From: Chromera velia
Taxonomy: Eukaryota > Sar > Chromeraceae
Reading direction: 5' to 3'
NCBI GenBank assembly: GCA_018398765.1
Contig: JAHBMJ010002858.1
Location: forward strand, 2,501 to 15,377
Length of the DNA: 12,877 bases
Within the stretch, counting starts at the first letter, position 1; each line of letters opens with the position of its first letter. This document shows, in pieces, positions 1-8,025 of this stretch. The translations under genes and the position numbers were made by a program. Below the pieces are notes generated by a model, which ran no database searches, was not told the DNA's origin, and saw only the letters and a program-made list of their open reading frames with translations.

Positions 1-274
1 GAATGAAGAGTGAGGAATTAGTATAATTGATACACGTGCATACGTATATCCACGGGCACGCGCGCACAAACACACGCACAGAAACAGGAGGGTGCGGAGA
101 GTGAAAGAAAGAGATATGCAATCCAATGGGACAAGGAAACCCGCACACCCTCCCTACCTTCCGATCTGGGTACTTTTCTGTCTGTCCATGTTCACGTACC
201 ATGCATCTCTGTCTATTCAAATCACGCACTTCCCCTTCTTCCCCCCCTGCCTCCCGAACGGACGGGACATTTGA
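1..274. other. Non-coding flank, no gene seen
   Basis: This stretch has CA-rich and pyrimidine-rich segments and no convincing gene. A 60-codon open frame on the plus strand (92-274) starts on GTG, matches nothing I recognise and lies next to a microsatellite, so I do not call it. If the acidic block at 482-946 is an internal exon, this DNA and the microsatellite after it would be intron of that gene. Confidence 0.5.
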
Positions 275-490
275 AGGAATGAATGAATAAATGAATGAAT
301 GAATGGATGGATGGATGAATGAATGGATGGATGGATGAATGTATGAATGAATGAATGAATGTATGAACGAATGAATCAAGGAATGAAGGAATGAATGAAT
401 GAAGGAATGAGTGAATGAATGAATGAATAAATAAATGTATTAAATATGAATAAATGTATGAATGAATGAACGAATGAATGAATGAATACA
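275..490. repeat. GAAT/GGAT tetranucleotide microsatellite
   Basis: About 215 bp of imperfect tandem GAAT units, with a GGAT-enriched part near 301-335 and some AAAT interruptions near 420-450. It ends directly against the acidic reading frame. The 4-bp period keeps all frames open for long distances, which creates a spurious His/Ser/Phe/Ile-rich frame on the minus strand. Confidence 0.95.
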
Positions 491-946
491 TTCAGGTACC
501 CGGTGGCAGAGGACACTTTCGGAGCCCCGCGAGTGGTCCACGAGAAGGAGCCTCCTTCTCCTTCTCCTCCTCAGCAGCAGCAGCAGCAGTCTGAGACAGC
601 ACCGCCAGAGGAGGAACAGAACGAAGAGAAAAAGAAGCAGAGGGAGAGAGATGAGTCAATCTCGAGCAACACTGAAGCAAAAGGTTCAGTAGACAAGGAG
701 GAGGGTGGAGGAGAGGAGGGAGAAGAGACTGCGGAGTTCTCTCTCTCTGTCGGAAGTGAGGAGAATGAGGAGGAGGACGCAGAGTCTTCCTCGGCCTCTT
801 CTGCGGTCAGCTCCTCCTCTTCCCCTTCCTCCTCTTCATCTTCTCTCAACACCCACACCACCACGCATCTTGAAGATGAAGAGGAGGAGGAAGCGATAAC
901 AGGCGTTCCACAAGAAGCAGCAGCAGCAGGGGGTTCAGCCACATGA
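482..946 (+). CDS. Acidic Ser/Gln/Glu-rich low-complexity coding block, probable exon
   Basis: A 154-codon frame ending in TGA at 944-946. From the start it shows a Pro/Gln-rich part (a run of six Gln), Glu/Lys-rich stretches, a long Glu/Gly/Ser part, a serine tract of about 25 residues, a poly-Glu run and a short Ala/Gly tail. No domain is recognised; it is probably a disordered protein segment. The ATG at 482 lies inside the microsatellite and may not be the true start. An alternative is a splice acceptor, TTCAG at 491-495, making this an internal exon that begins at 496. It is similar in composition to the block at 1699-3720 and may be an upstream exon of the same gene, but I found no consensus GT donor in the phase needed to join them. 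It could also be the last exon of a gene starting left of the window. The frame is preferred because its composition is protein-like and biased; the opposite strand gives only shadow frames. Confidence 0.45.
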   Translation: MNTFRYPVAEDTFGAPRVVHEKEPPSPSPPQQQQQQSETAPPEEEQNEEKKKQRERDESISSNTEAKGSVDKEEGGGEEGEETAEFSLSVGSEENEEEDAESSSASSAVSSSSSPSSSSSSLNTHTTTHLEDEEEEEAITGVPQEAAAAGGSAT

Positions 947-982
947 TCATTCGATCGAATTAATTCCTTCAGGGTTGGTTGG

Positions 983-1148
983 TTGCTCGCACTCCTTCCT
1001 GGTTGCGTGGCTTTTTCTTTCATACAGAATTCCTGAAAAAGAATTCCCTGAAAAGAATACAGAGCGCTCCCTGAAAAAGAATTCTGTATGAAAGAAAATG
1101 CATGCATGGTTGCTTGCTCGCACTCCTTCCTTCCTGCTTGCGTGGCTT
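983..1148. repeat. Small foldback (20-bp inverted repeat) between direct repeats
   Basis: A perfect 20-bp inverted repeat has arms at 1013-1032 and 1079-1098, each containing GAATTCTGTATGAAAG or its complement, around a 46-bp loop. The loop carries further copies of the short motif CCTGAAAA. On both sides lies a direct repeat: 983-1013 and 1114-1148 share an identical 17-bp core starting TTGCTCGCACTCC, then differ by a 4-bp insertion (TTCC) in the right copy before sharing TTGCGTGGCTT. The arrangement is either a small insertion with duplicated flanks or a local duplication and inversion. It sits in the spacer between the two acidic coding blocks. Confidence 0.8.
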
Positions 1149-1177
1149 GCTGGCTGGCTGGCTGGCTGGCTGGCTGG
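1147..1177. repeat. GGCT tetranucleotide repeat
   Basis: About seven tandem GGCT/TGGC units directly after the right-hand direct repeat of the small foldback structure. It is a simple repeat with no further function visible. Confidence 0.85.
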
Positions 1178-1663
1178 TCTGTGACGTCAACAGGGGTATC
1201 TGTTTGTACGTGTGTATGCGGGATAATGTTGAAAATAACATCTTTTCTTCTTTTCTGGTTTTCTTCTGACTTTTGCATTCAGACAGACAGCTTGCCTGAA
1301 TGAAGTCGCGCCTGCCACACTGCCTGCCTGCATTCTTCCAATCTGAGCAACGTGGCTTCACTTCACTTGACCAGCCCATCCTCTCGTCTCCTCTCTCTTT
1401 TGCCTGTCTGTCGCTCTCTCGAAAGAAGTTTCGTGGGGTAGGAAGGAGGGTTTGTTTGTGATCGCCTCCCCTTCTTCTGTCTCCCCTCGCTTCCCCTTAG
1501 CACCTTCTAGCTGCCAGTGGAACCATACATCCTTTTTATTCCAGCCAGACCGAAGGAAGAACACATAGAGAGACAGATGTGCACCGAGGATACATACGCG
1601 GATGGAATTTTTCTCCATTTCTCGCCGACGCTTTTGTGCCTCTTTGCTCTATCTGGCTGCTTT

Positions 1664-1698
1664 CTTTCTTTCTTTCTTTCTTTTCTTTCTTTCTGCAG
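1664..1698 (+). promoter_or_regulatory. Probable 3' splice site with long polypyrimidine tract
   Basis: An almost uninterrupted CTTT-type pyrimidine tract runs into TTTCTGCAG, with the AG at 1697-1698. This is a textbook spliceosomal acceptor. The reading frame downstream is open upstream as far as an ATG at 1579, but that extension translates the pyrimidine tract as a Phe/Ser/Leu run, which is better explained as intron. The acceptor places the following exon in phase 0. A matching donor was not found. Confidence 0.55.
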
Positions 1699-3720
1699 AA
1701 AGAAAAGAAGAACACGGGGGTCGATCTCTTTGTGCATTTGGAGGAAGAGAAGGAGTTGCGTGGAGGGTCTTCGGGGGGAGAAGGGCGGAGCGGTCAAGCA
1801 GAGGCACGGACGGAAAGGAGTTTGGTGGCTGGGAGAGCAAATTCTTCAGATTCAGGTAGAGAGACGACCTCTTTGAGTGAGCGTCTTGTTGGGGTCGGGG
1901 AGAGGGAGTTGGTGGATGTGCCGGAGAGCAGTGAGAGTGGGCAAAGGGAGTTTGGCAGCTTGGACGAAGAAAGTATAGGGAGGGGAGAGGGATGCTTCTT
2001 GGATAATCAGGAAAGGGGGAGGGGTGATGAGAGGAGGGAAGTTTTGGAAGGGAGGAAAAGCAAAACAAGGCAAGACTTGAGTGGGAGGAGGGGTCCTTCG
2101 TTGATTCAAGAGAGTGGTGTTGAGAAGAAGCAGGACAGCGCAGCCAAATTTGTGCGAGATGAAGAAGAAAAAGAAGAAGCAGACGAGGAGGAGGATCGAC
2201 ATGATGAGGATGGCAGTGATGAGGATGAGGACGAAGGGGAAGAAGAGGCAGAATTGTTCTTGTTGAAGGAGGAGGGAGTTGATCAGGACAGAGATGCAGG
2301 AGAAGTTTGGGTTGGGTGTTTGGAGGACGATGAGGTCTCAATTGAACAAGAGGGAGGGGAAGAAGGTAGAGTCGTCAGTGAAGAAGACGACTGTGATGGC
2401 GATTTTGATTTTGAACTTCTTGAAGAAGAAGAGGAAGAAGAAGAGGGGGAGGCCGAGCAGGAGGCAGAGTTTGAGTCCGACGCCTACGAAGAGGGTGAGA
2501 AAGACGTAACGGAAGAGGAAGAAGAAGGAGAGTGTGTGGGAGAAATTGAATACGGAGCCGCCGCTTTAGAATTGATTGGAGAGAATGAAGAAGAAGAGGG
2601 CGAAGGAGACACAAAGCAGTCTTCCTCCGATGCCTCTGTTCATGCGTCAGGGGGCCTCTTGGTATATCAATGGGACGATGCGGCTGACGGTTGGATTCTG
2701 CCTCCTCCACCCTCAGCCTCTTCCTCTTCCCCTTCCTCTTCCTCCCCTTCTTCATCCTTTGCGACCTCAGAAGGCGGGCAGCTGGTAAACAGTCATCATC
2801 CGACTGTAATGGAAACTCCTACTCACGAGAAGAAGAAGTTGTCCCTTTCAATGAACGTCATTGACGACGTTTCTGACCACCAAAGAAGGCCGGATGTTCT
2901 CTCTGTTGAGGTTGACCTGACCTCCGCGGAAGGTTTTGCAGAGCTTCTCAGGAGGGAAGCAGAGGCAAAGGCAGAAGAGGACGCCGACACCAGCCCCCCT
3001 CCCTGGCCCTGGACTGACCTCCGGCCTCTAGATAACTACATTCTCGACCATGCCCCTCCCAAACAAAAACAAAGGAGCCCCCATGCAGACGAAGAAGAAG
3101 AAGAACCAGAAGAAGAGGAAGACATCCAAACAAACCCCCGTCCTCCTGCATCTCCAAGCGGAAGGAGACGCCCTCTAGAGGCAGTAGCCTCATCCGGGAG
3201 GAAGGATCAGGCTCACACGACCAAAGTCAGAGCCGTAAAAAAGAGACACAAGCACCTCGACAGGCTCAGAGAGGGCGACAGAGAAACAAGGCAGAAGAGA
3301 GCAAAAACACCTTCCGACGGGCCAGAGACCGCCAGACGCAGGGTCACAAATTCCTCCTCCCGCAGCCCCCCCTCGGTGCGCGTTCTTGGGAGGGCTCTTC
3401 GGCGTGCCATGGAGGACGCGGGTGTAGAGTCCGTGAGGGAATTTCTGCGGAAGCAGGGGGTTGGCTCTGTGGGAGAGTGGAAGAGGAAGCAGCGGTCGAG
3501 CGGCCGTCGAAAGGGAAAGGGGAGGCGTTTGCCTTCTCTGCATGGTGGGCGGAGGAAGTCAGCCTCTTCGGGGGCAGGTAGAGAAAAAGGAAAGGGAAGC
3601 CAAGGCAGTGCGCCTAAGAGGAAATTGCGGAAGCTGACAGACGCTGGTCGTGCAGTAGACAAGTCTGAAGGGGGGAGGGGAGAGGGTCGGAAAGGAGGTT
3701 CTGGGAAAATAGAAAATTGA
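1699..3720 (+). CDS. Large charged low-complexity protein, terminal exon
   Basis: This is a 673-codon open frame from the acceptor to TGA at 3718-3720; an uninterrupted extension reaches an ATG at 1579. No known domain is recognised. Counting from the exon start, the first ~340 residues are dominated by Glu, Asp and Gly with several poly-Glu runs. A Pro/Ser tract of about 30 residues follows. Near residues 415-450 there is a less biased segment that looks helical (key residues LTSAEGFAELLRREAEAKAEE). The last ~200 residues are rich in Lys and Arg, with several candidate nuclear localisation clusters (for example PKRKLRK). Within this tail, VRVLGRALRRAMEDAGVESV begins a short ordered-looking helical segment continuing through VREFLRKQGVGSVGEW. 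The acidic front and basic tail suggest a disordered nuclear protein binding histones or nucleic acid, but this is inference from composition only. An AATAAA lies 46 bases after the stop. Confidence 0.6.
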   Translation, partial: KEKKNTGVDLFVHLEEEKELRGGSSGGEGRSGQAEARTERSLVAGRANSSDSGRETTSLSERLVGVGERELVDVPESSESGQREFGSLDEESIGRGEGCFLDNQERGRGDERREVLEGRKSKTRQDLSGRRGPSLIQESGVEKKQDSAAKFVRDEEEKEEADEEEDRHDEDGSDEDEDEGEEEAELFLLKEEGVDQDRDAGEVWVGCLEDDEVSIEQEGGEEGRVVSEEDDCDGDFDFELLEEEEEEEEGEAEQEAEFESDAYEEGEKDVTEEEEEGECVGEIEYGAAALELIGENEEEEGEGDTKQSSSDASVHASGGLLVYQWDDAADGWILPPPPSASSSSPSSSSPSSSFATSEGGQLVNSHHPTVMETPTHEKKKLSLSMNVIDDVSDHQRRPDVLSVEVDLTSAEGFAELLRREAEAKAEEDADTSPPPWPWTDLRPLDNYILDHAPPKQKQRSPHADEEEEEPEEEEDIQTNPRPPASPSGRRRPLEAVASSGRKDQAHTTKVRAVKKRHKHLDRLREGDRETRQKRAKTPSDGPETARRRVTNSSSRSPPSVRVLGRALRRAMEDAGVESVREFLRKQGVGSVGEWKRKQRSSGRRKGKGRRLPSLHGGRRKSASSGAGREKGKGSQGSAPKRKLRKLTDAGRAVDKSEGGRGEGRKGGSGKIEN

Positions 3721-3765
3721 TAAAGTTCGTGATCTAAAGTCGCATGCAGTCTCCACTCACGGCCC

Positions 3766-3771
3766 AATAAA
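3766..3771 (+). terminator. Candidate polyadenylation signal AATAAA
   Basis: AATAAA lies 46 bases downstream of the stop codon at 3718-3720, a plausible place for a 3' end signal of the charged-protein gene. Whether this organism uses AATAAA is unknown, so the call is tentative. Confidence 0.35.
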
Positions 3772-3880
3772 TTATGAATTTTTAGACAGGAATCTGATTG
3801 AGTGTAGCAGAAAAGACAAAAAATCCTGATGAGAACCTTTAAGCGGCTTCAAGTTCACTAGCGGCCTCACTTGCTATGCC

Positions 3881-3906
3881 TACTTACTTACTTACTTACT
3901 TACTTA
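3881..3906. repeat. TACT microsatellite
   Basis: Six tandem TACT units, the last one degenerate, in non-coding DNA. Confidence 0.9.
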
Positions 3907-4072
3907 ATGGCGGTTTAGCCTAGAGTCTCCGAAACTAGAGACGAACGACTGCTGCTTTGACGGCAATTAAGCCATGCGTGCAGTTCGTGCACAATCTAGG
4001 CTTGGAGATAAAGCGATCATTGATATGTTTAGTGCTATGCTTATTATTATGCTACTAGTATTGAATATACAT

Positions 4073-4120
4073 AATTAATTGATTAATTGATTGGTTGATT
4101 GATTGATTGATCGATTGATG
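4073..4120. repeat. ATTG/ATTA microsatellite
   Basis: Roughly twelve ATTG-like units with ATTA and ATCG variants, in non-coding DNA. Confidence 0.9.
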
Positions 4121-4461
4121 TCAAACCCTGGGTGGAGTTTAAATAAGTTCATACAAATAAGTTTAAAGTGCTAGGCGGCTAGCTGCCAGTAGTAGCTGGG
4201 TGGCATATACATGCATCGTCTTCTAGATTGTCTGCTTCAAGCCTAGCTTCAAACGTATCGCGGCATCGGTTACGAGCTTTATCGTAAGCCTTTATGTACA
4301 AACATCAATCCTAGCATGAATCAAAAAGGTCAGAATGGGACGAACACAAAGGGACAAGACTAAGGATGAGAGACATACAGCTAGTGAAAAAGATTGAGGG
4401 TGGTGAATCTATTTTTCTTTATCTGAAGCAATAATAAAAAATGATTCTTTAAATGAGTCAG

Positions 4462-4919
4462 TGCTTTGTCCCTTCTGTCCGGCCACCTTATGGCGTCCAG
4501 ACAGAAGGTAAAGCGAGGATAAGAACCTTAGGAAGAATCTGATCTAGAAGAGGAACGTGAGCAACACTCAGTCAGGTAACAGTTTACAGAAAGTTTATCT
4601 CTAAAGCGATCTGAGATTTCAATCAGCTGGATTCATTCTATCATACACGGTTTCTGCTCATTCCTCTCTCTCAGACTCTAGAGCTCTCTTGATTTGTGAC
4701 GAACAGACATCAGACTCAAACGATGTTATCCGTTGCTCAAGTAACATATTGCATGCTTGAATACGAAGGTCAGACTCGATCGATTTCAACAACTTTGATC
4801 GATGCGCACGACACGTATGAAACAAAGCGCGGCGGCGGAATGTGGTGCGGCACGCTGGCTCACTCAGTCACGGTGCATGCGAAGGCTCAAAGGGCAGCGC
4901 TACAGGGTAGGACTCCACA
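4462..4919. repeat. Left long terminal repeat (458 bp)
   Basis: Identical in length to the right copy, with TG...CA ends. Near its 5' end CCTTCTGTC (4471-4479) and GACAGAAGG (4500-4508) form a perfect 9-bp stem with a 20-nt loop, also present in the right copy. A short open frame from the ATG at 4723 leaves the repeat and stops at 4939-4941. Between the copies that frame has more replacement than silent changes, so it is probably not coding. Confidence 0.8.
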
Positions 4920-6504
4920 GATCCCCCCCGGCCACGGATAAAGAAATTGCGTCCTCGCGATAAATGAAAGAACGCGTCGAGTATACGCTTCAATGCACGA
5001 AGTCAATCTCATCCAAGTCGCCATAGATGTTGTTAGAGCTTCAAAAACTTCATCTCGATGGCATCCATGTCCAAAATCTCCGGGAGGCCACGCAAATCAC
5101 CTCCGTACGTACTCTCAGAACGATCTCAAAACGCCATGATGTGTGAGGCGTGCTCGTAAGTCCAAGGTCATCCAAAGATAGGCGCCCGATGCAGATACTG
5201 GTCGCACCAATAAAAGCACCTCTCCAGCGCCTGTGTATGTCGTTAACCGGAAGACTCGATCGGAGTTGTGGGTCTCTAGCACCAGCTAGTCCAAGAGTAT
5301 AATACCCATATGTATGCGTCCAACTCGGCGTCAACGAATTGTTAACAGCTGCAAAGGGATGTAGAGAAAAGAAAAGGGTGCAGCTACACACTGCTCCACT
5401 CATGGCTTCCTGAAAGTTTATTTGTGTATCGGCCATCCTCGTTCTCACTAAGCTACCATGCCAAGCCAAGTGATTTCAGAACACTCTGTCACGACCTCAC
5501 TCCTCGAGATGCATTACTCTGATTCTTCAATCGTTTGCTTCATGAGCAGCCATCACCAGCTTCAAATCCTTCCACCTTCTCACTGTCAGTTGAGAGGAAC
5601 GGTGCAACCGGGGTTTACCAACCCATCACAGGGGAACCCGGCCACGCGGCAGTAGTCACACACTTGACTTTTCATACTTCAGGCCTGCCGTTCCCTCAGG
5701 GGCATCAAATACATCCAATGCCTCCTGGCTCAACATGAAGATCGAAAGTGCAAGTCTTCTCAGCTTCTGACAGCGTGTCACTCTGCAGTAGAAAGAACTC
5801 TCTCAGCTCTGCTCTTTTGGAGGGAAGTCCCGACGACTTCATGTGCATGTGTACACAATGGATGGAGTGGTTGTAAGGCCGTGGCACACTCAGCCTCCTG
5901 CTAAGCGCCCATACCTTTCGCATCATTTCAATACAAAAGGATTATCGCACAAAGGTGCCAACCACCGTAAATAAGTGCACACACCGCCTGACAGAGTCAG
6001 ACCACATGCGGACAGTCGTTCATGTACAGACACGCACGCAGCAAACAGCAGAGTCAACGCCGGACATGCACACGCCGGTTCCGATCGATCAGGTACAGAA
6101 CTAGTCATACACTCACAGAACAGCAAGCAAAAGAAGCAATCTACTGGCCGTTTCATTTGCGATGTACTCATAGACGGCAATCTCCGTGAGACGGAGTCAC
6201 TCGAAAGTCCAAGCAACACCAACCAACATCTCCACGATCGGTTCTATGCATGCAGAGGTCTCCGATCCACTTCTCCAATCAGGAACGCCACCCCGAGTTC
6301 CCAGTCCACCACGATGATCTCGAAAAGAGGGCTCCGGGCAGCTTGGGACGCAAGGGGACGCTGAATTCCCCTACTCACGGTCTTTGCCTGACCGTGCCCG
6401 TATCGTTGCAATCGGCTTTCAACTGTTGCGCAAAAGGAAGATCTGATCTCCACCACAGAAGGAAAACGAGAGTCGACACTCATCGAGCTGAGCGGTCACC
6501 ATAA
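4920..6504. other. Interior of LTR-like element, no recognised gene
   Basis: 1585 bp with only short open frames on both strands. The longest, 139 codons on the minus strand (5050-5469), starts on TTG and resembles no family I know. The interior may be captured host DNA, a decayed element core or packaging sequence only. No zinc-knuckle Cys/His motif, protease DTG/DSG motif or reverse transcriptase YxDD motif was seen. Confidence 0.5.
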
Positions 6505-6962
6505 TGCTTTGTCCCTTCTGTCCGGCCACCTTATGGCATCCAGACAGAAGGTAAAGCGAGGATAAGAACCTTAGGAAGAATCTGATCTAGAAGAGGAACG
6601 TGAGCAACACTCAGTCAGGCAACAGTTTACAGAAAGTTTATCTCTAGAGCGATCTGGGATTGCAATCAGCTGGATTCATTCTATCATACACGGTTTCTGC
6701 TCATTCCTCTCTCTCAGACTCTAGAGCTCTCTTGATCTGTGACGAACAGACATCAGACTCAAACGATGTTATCCGTTGCTCAAGTAACATATTGCATGCT
6801 TGAATACGAAGGTCAGACTCGATCGATTTCAACAACTTTGATCGACGCGCGCGACACGTATAAAACAAAGCGCGGCGGTGGAATGTGGCGCGGCACGCTG
6901 GCTCACTCAGTCACGGCACATGCGAAGGCTCAAAGGGCGGCGCTACAGGGTAGGACTCCACA
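6505..6962. repeat. Right long terminal repeat (458 bp)
   Basis: Copy of the left repeat. Of the 14 differences I counted, 13 are transitions and one is a transversion. The 9-bp stem is retained at 6514-6522 and 6543-6551. Confidence 0.8.
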
Positions 6963-7401
6963 TCACATCGAAAAAAACAGTCAGATGAAAAAACCCTCAA
7001 TCATCAAGTCAGATTCAATTAAGGACAGCCATTGAAAGAAACTTTGTTCGGGACTCGATGATAGTCTCGATCCATCTTGAGCAAGAAGATAGCGCGCTGA
7101 TACACAAAATCATCCACACTAGCATCCACACACCGGTGCCGCGGTCCGGTGGTAAGACATACTACTAGCGGCAAGATTCCTAACAAGATTCACGGATACC
7201 TAGATACAGAGCTTTCTCTCTGAACAGCCAGTAGGCCGTCCAGCATACCCACTGGTACTGGAATTAATCAGTGCTCAAAGACACCGGCCAACTTGAACAA
7301 ATCACTTACCACTTAATTATATAATATTTCAACATGATATGATGATCATCTTAGGGTGATGCTAGTAATGATCAATTGGTTTGGTTTGCTGAAGGGGAGC
7401 T
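6963..7401. other. Non-coding spacer between two mobile elements
   Basis: No gene, RNA or repeat array is seen. The sequence is mixed in composition with an AT-rich patch near 7310-7350. It separates the LTR-like element from the foldback element. Confidence 0.5.
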
Positions 7402-7515
7402 TGCAGGTAGCTAGGATTTTGCAGGATTTTAGCCCAGGATTTTAGCGGATTTTACAGGATTTTGGCCAGGATTTTAGCGGATTTAGACAGATTTTGCCCA
7501 GGATTCTGCCGGACT
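7402..7515 (+). repeat. Left inverted arm of foldback element
   Basis: It contains about nine GGATTTT or near-GGATTTT units separated by 3-6-bp spacers such as GCA, AGC, ACA and AGCCCA. It aligns end to end with the reverse complement of 8285-8388, with scattered substitutions and about 10 bp of indels. Confidence 0.8.
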
Positions 7516-7605
7516 ATTTCTTCAAGATTTTAGAATCTAAAATCCTGGTTCTAGGGATTATAAGGACTAAAATCCTGGATTCTAGGATTTTAGAAATGAA
7601 TGCCA

Positions 7606-7793
7606 GGATTTTACGGGATTTTACGGGATTTTAACATAAACAAAAACAATGAAATAAAAGTTGATCACAATCGATGCCCGTTATCCCTTCAGGTCAAGCT
7701 GGAAGTGTATCATTCATCTTTGAATTCAATTTTATTCATTTTTTTAAAATCCTATAAAATCTCGTATAATCCCGTAAAATCCCGTAAAATTCT
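7606..7793. repeat. Inner inverted repeat of foldback element
   Basis: Three units of GGATTTTACG type at 7606-7634 are matched in inverse orientation by AAAATCCCGT-type units at about 7744-7793. The loop between them is AT-rich. Together with the left outer arm and the GCTAGGATTTTAGC-like sequence near 7802-7815, this half could itself be a smaller foldback unit nested in the larger one. Confidence 0.65.
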
Positions 7794-7806
7794 AGGAAGA
7801 GGCTAG

Positions 7807-8025
7807 GATTTTAGCTTTCTTCTCGACGGAACGATGGAGGGGGAAGCTAAGATGTTCTTAAAGAGGGTGGCAGAGCGATTGAGTGAGAAATGGGGGCAAC
7901 ACGTAAGCAAGACGTGCGGCCGGATCCGAGCCCGACTGCAGATTGCCCACCTGAAAGCGGCAAGCGCGTGCATTCGGGGGACCAGAGGAGTGCAGGGGGA
8001 GGGCTGGGAGGAAGGAGGAGTATAG
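7807..8025 (+). pseudogene. Fragment resembling C-terminal tail of a reverse-transcriptase ORF
   Basis: The frame is open from 7807, has its first ATG at 7834 and stops at 8023-8025. The core [20 protein letters not shown] is followed at the usual spacing by [20 protein letters not shown]. From memory, the pattern Phe-x3-(Leu/Val)-Ala-x2-(Leu/Ile)-x-x-Lys, then (Ile/Leu)-Arg-x-(Arg/Lys)-(Leu/Ile), then Cys-(Ile/Leu)-Arg-Gly-(Thr/Ser)-Arg occurs at the very end of many reverse-transcriptase-bearing ORFs in eukaryotic repeats. The match stops after the Arg-Gly-Thr-Arg-Gly motif, and the rest is Gly/Glu-rich read-through. No polymerase domain is present, so this can only be a captured or left-over 3' piece. 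It lies between the arms of the foldback element. It is also somewhat more GC-rich than the arms. A chance resemblance remains possible. Confidence 0.4.

Larger units (their letters stand above)
3721..4461. other. Non-coding spacer with two tetranucleotide repeats
   Basis: No gene is seen. The stretch contains a TACT repeat at about 3881-3906 and an ATTG-type repeat at about 4073-4120, both imperfect at the edges. The rest is AT-leaning unique sequence up to the left end of the LTR-like element. Confidence 0.6.
4462..6962. mobile_element. LTR-retrotransposon-shaped non-autonomous element
   Basis: Two direct repeats of exactly 458 bp (4462-4919 and 6505-6962) begin TGCTTTGTCC and end GGACTCCACA, so they carry the TG...CA ends typical of LTRs. 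They enclose 1585 bp. I counted 14 substitutions and no indel between the repeats (about 97% identity), so they probably became separate copies fairly recently. The interior has no recognisable gag, protease, reverse transcriptase, RNase H or integrase frame. No TGG-type primer-binding site follows the left repeat and no purine tract abuts the right one; a purine-rich AGAAGGAAAACGAGAG lies about 30 bp away. Flanks are AGTCAG (left) and TCACAT (right), not a clear target duplication. The best reading is a gene-less LTR derivative similar in concept to TRIM or LARD elements. Two independent insertions of one 458-bp repeat are the alternative. Confidence 0.6.

Noticed and set aside
276-490. CRISPR-like array
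   Set aside because: Units are 4 bp with no spacers; plain microsatellite.
222-491. 89-codon minus-strand frame rich in His/Ser/Phe/Ile
   Set aside because: It is the microsatellite read on the other strand; a 4-bp repeat keeps frames open without coding.
571-1278. 235-codon minus-strand frame opposite the acidic block
   Set aside because: Its Ser/Cys-rich runs mirror the Glu/Ser/Gln codons of the plus strand and it runs through the small foldback; shadow frame.
1579-1698. N-terminal extension of the charged protein giving a hydrophobic, signal-like segment
   Set aside because: The hydrophobic run is a translated CTTT pyrimidine tract ending in a splice acceptor, so intron is more likely than a signal peptide.
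1649-2341. 230-codon Pro/His/Leu/Ser-rich minus-strand frame
   Set aside because: Antisense of Glu/Gly-rich codons in the large plus-strand exon; shadow.
4723-4941. Small frame shared by both LTR-like repeats as a possible gag start
   Set aside because: Within the repeat it shows more replacement than silent differences and ends soon after leaving the repeat; no gag-like motif.
5050-5469. 139-codon minus-strand frame inside the LTR-like element
   Set aside because: TTG start, no recognised motif, no matching context; length is compatible with chance.
7402-7515. CRISPR or satellite array from regularly spaced GGATTTT
   Set aside because: Spacers are 3-6 bp and the array has an inverted partner about 900 bp away, which points to foldback arms instead.
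7600-7806. 68-codon frame in the left half of the foldback element
   Set aside because: Largely translated GGATTTT repeats and AT-rich loop.
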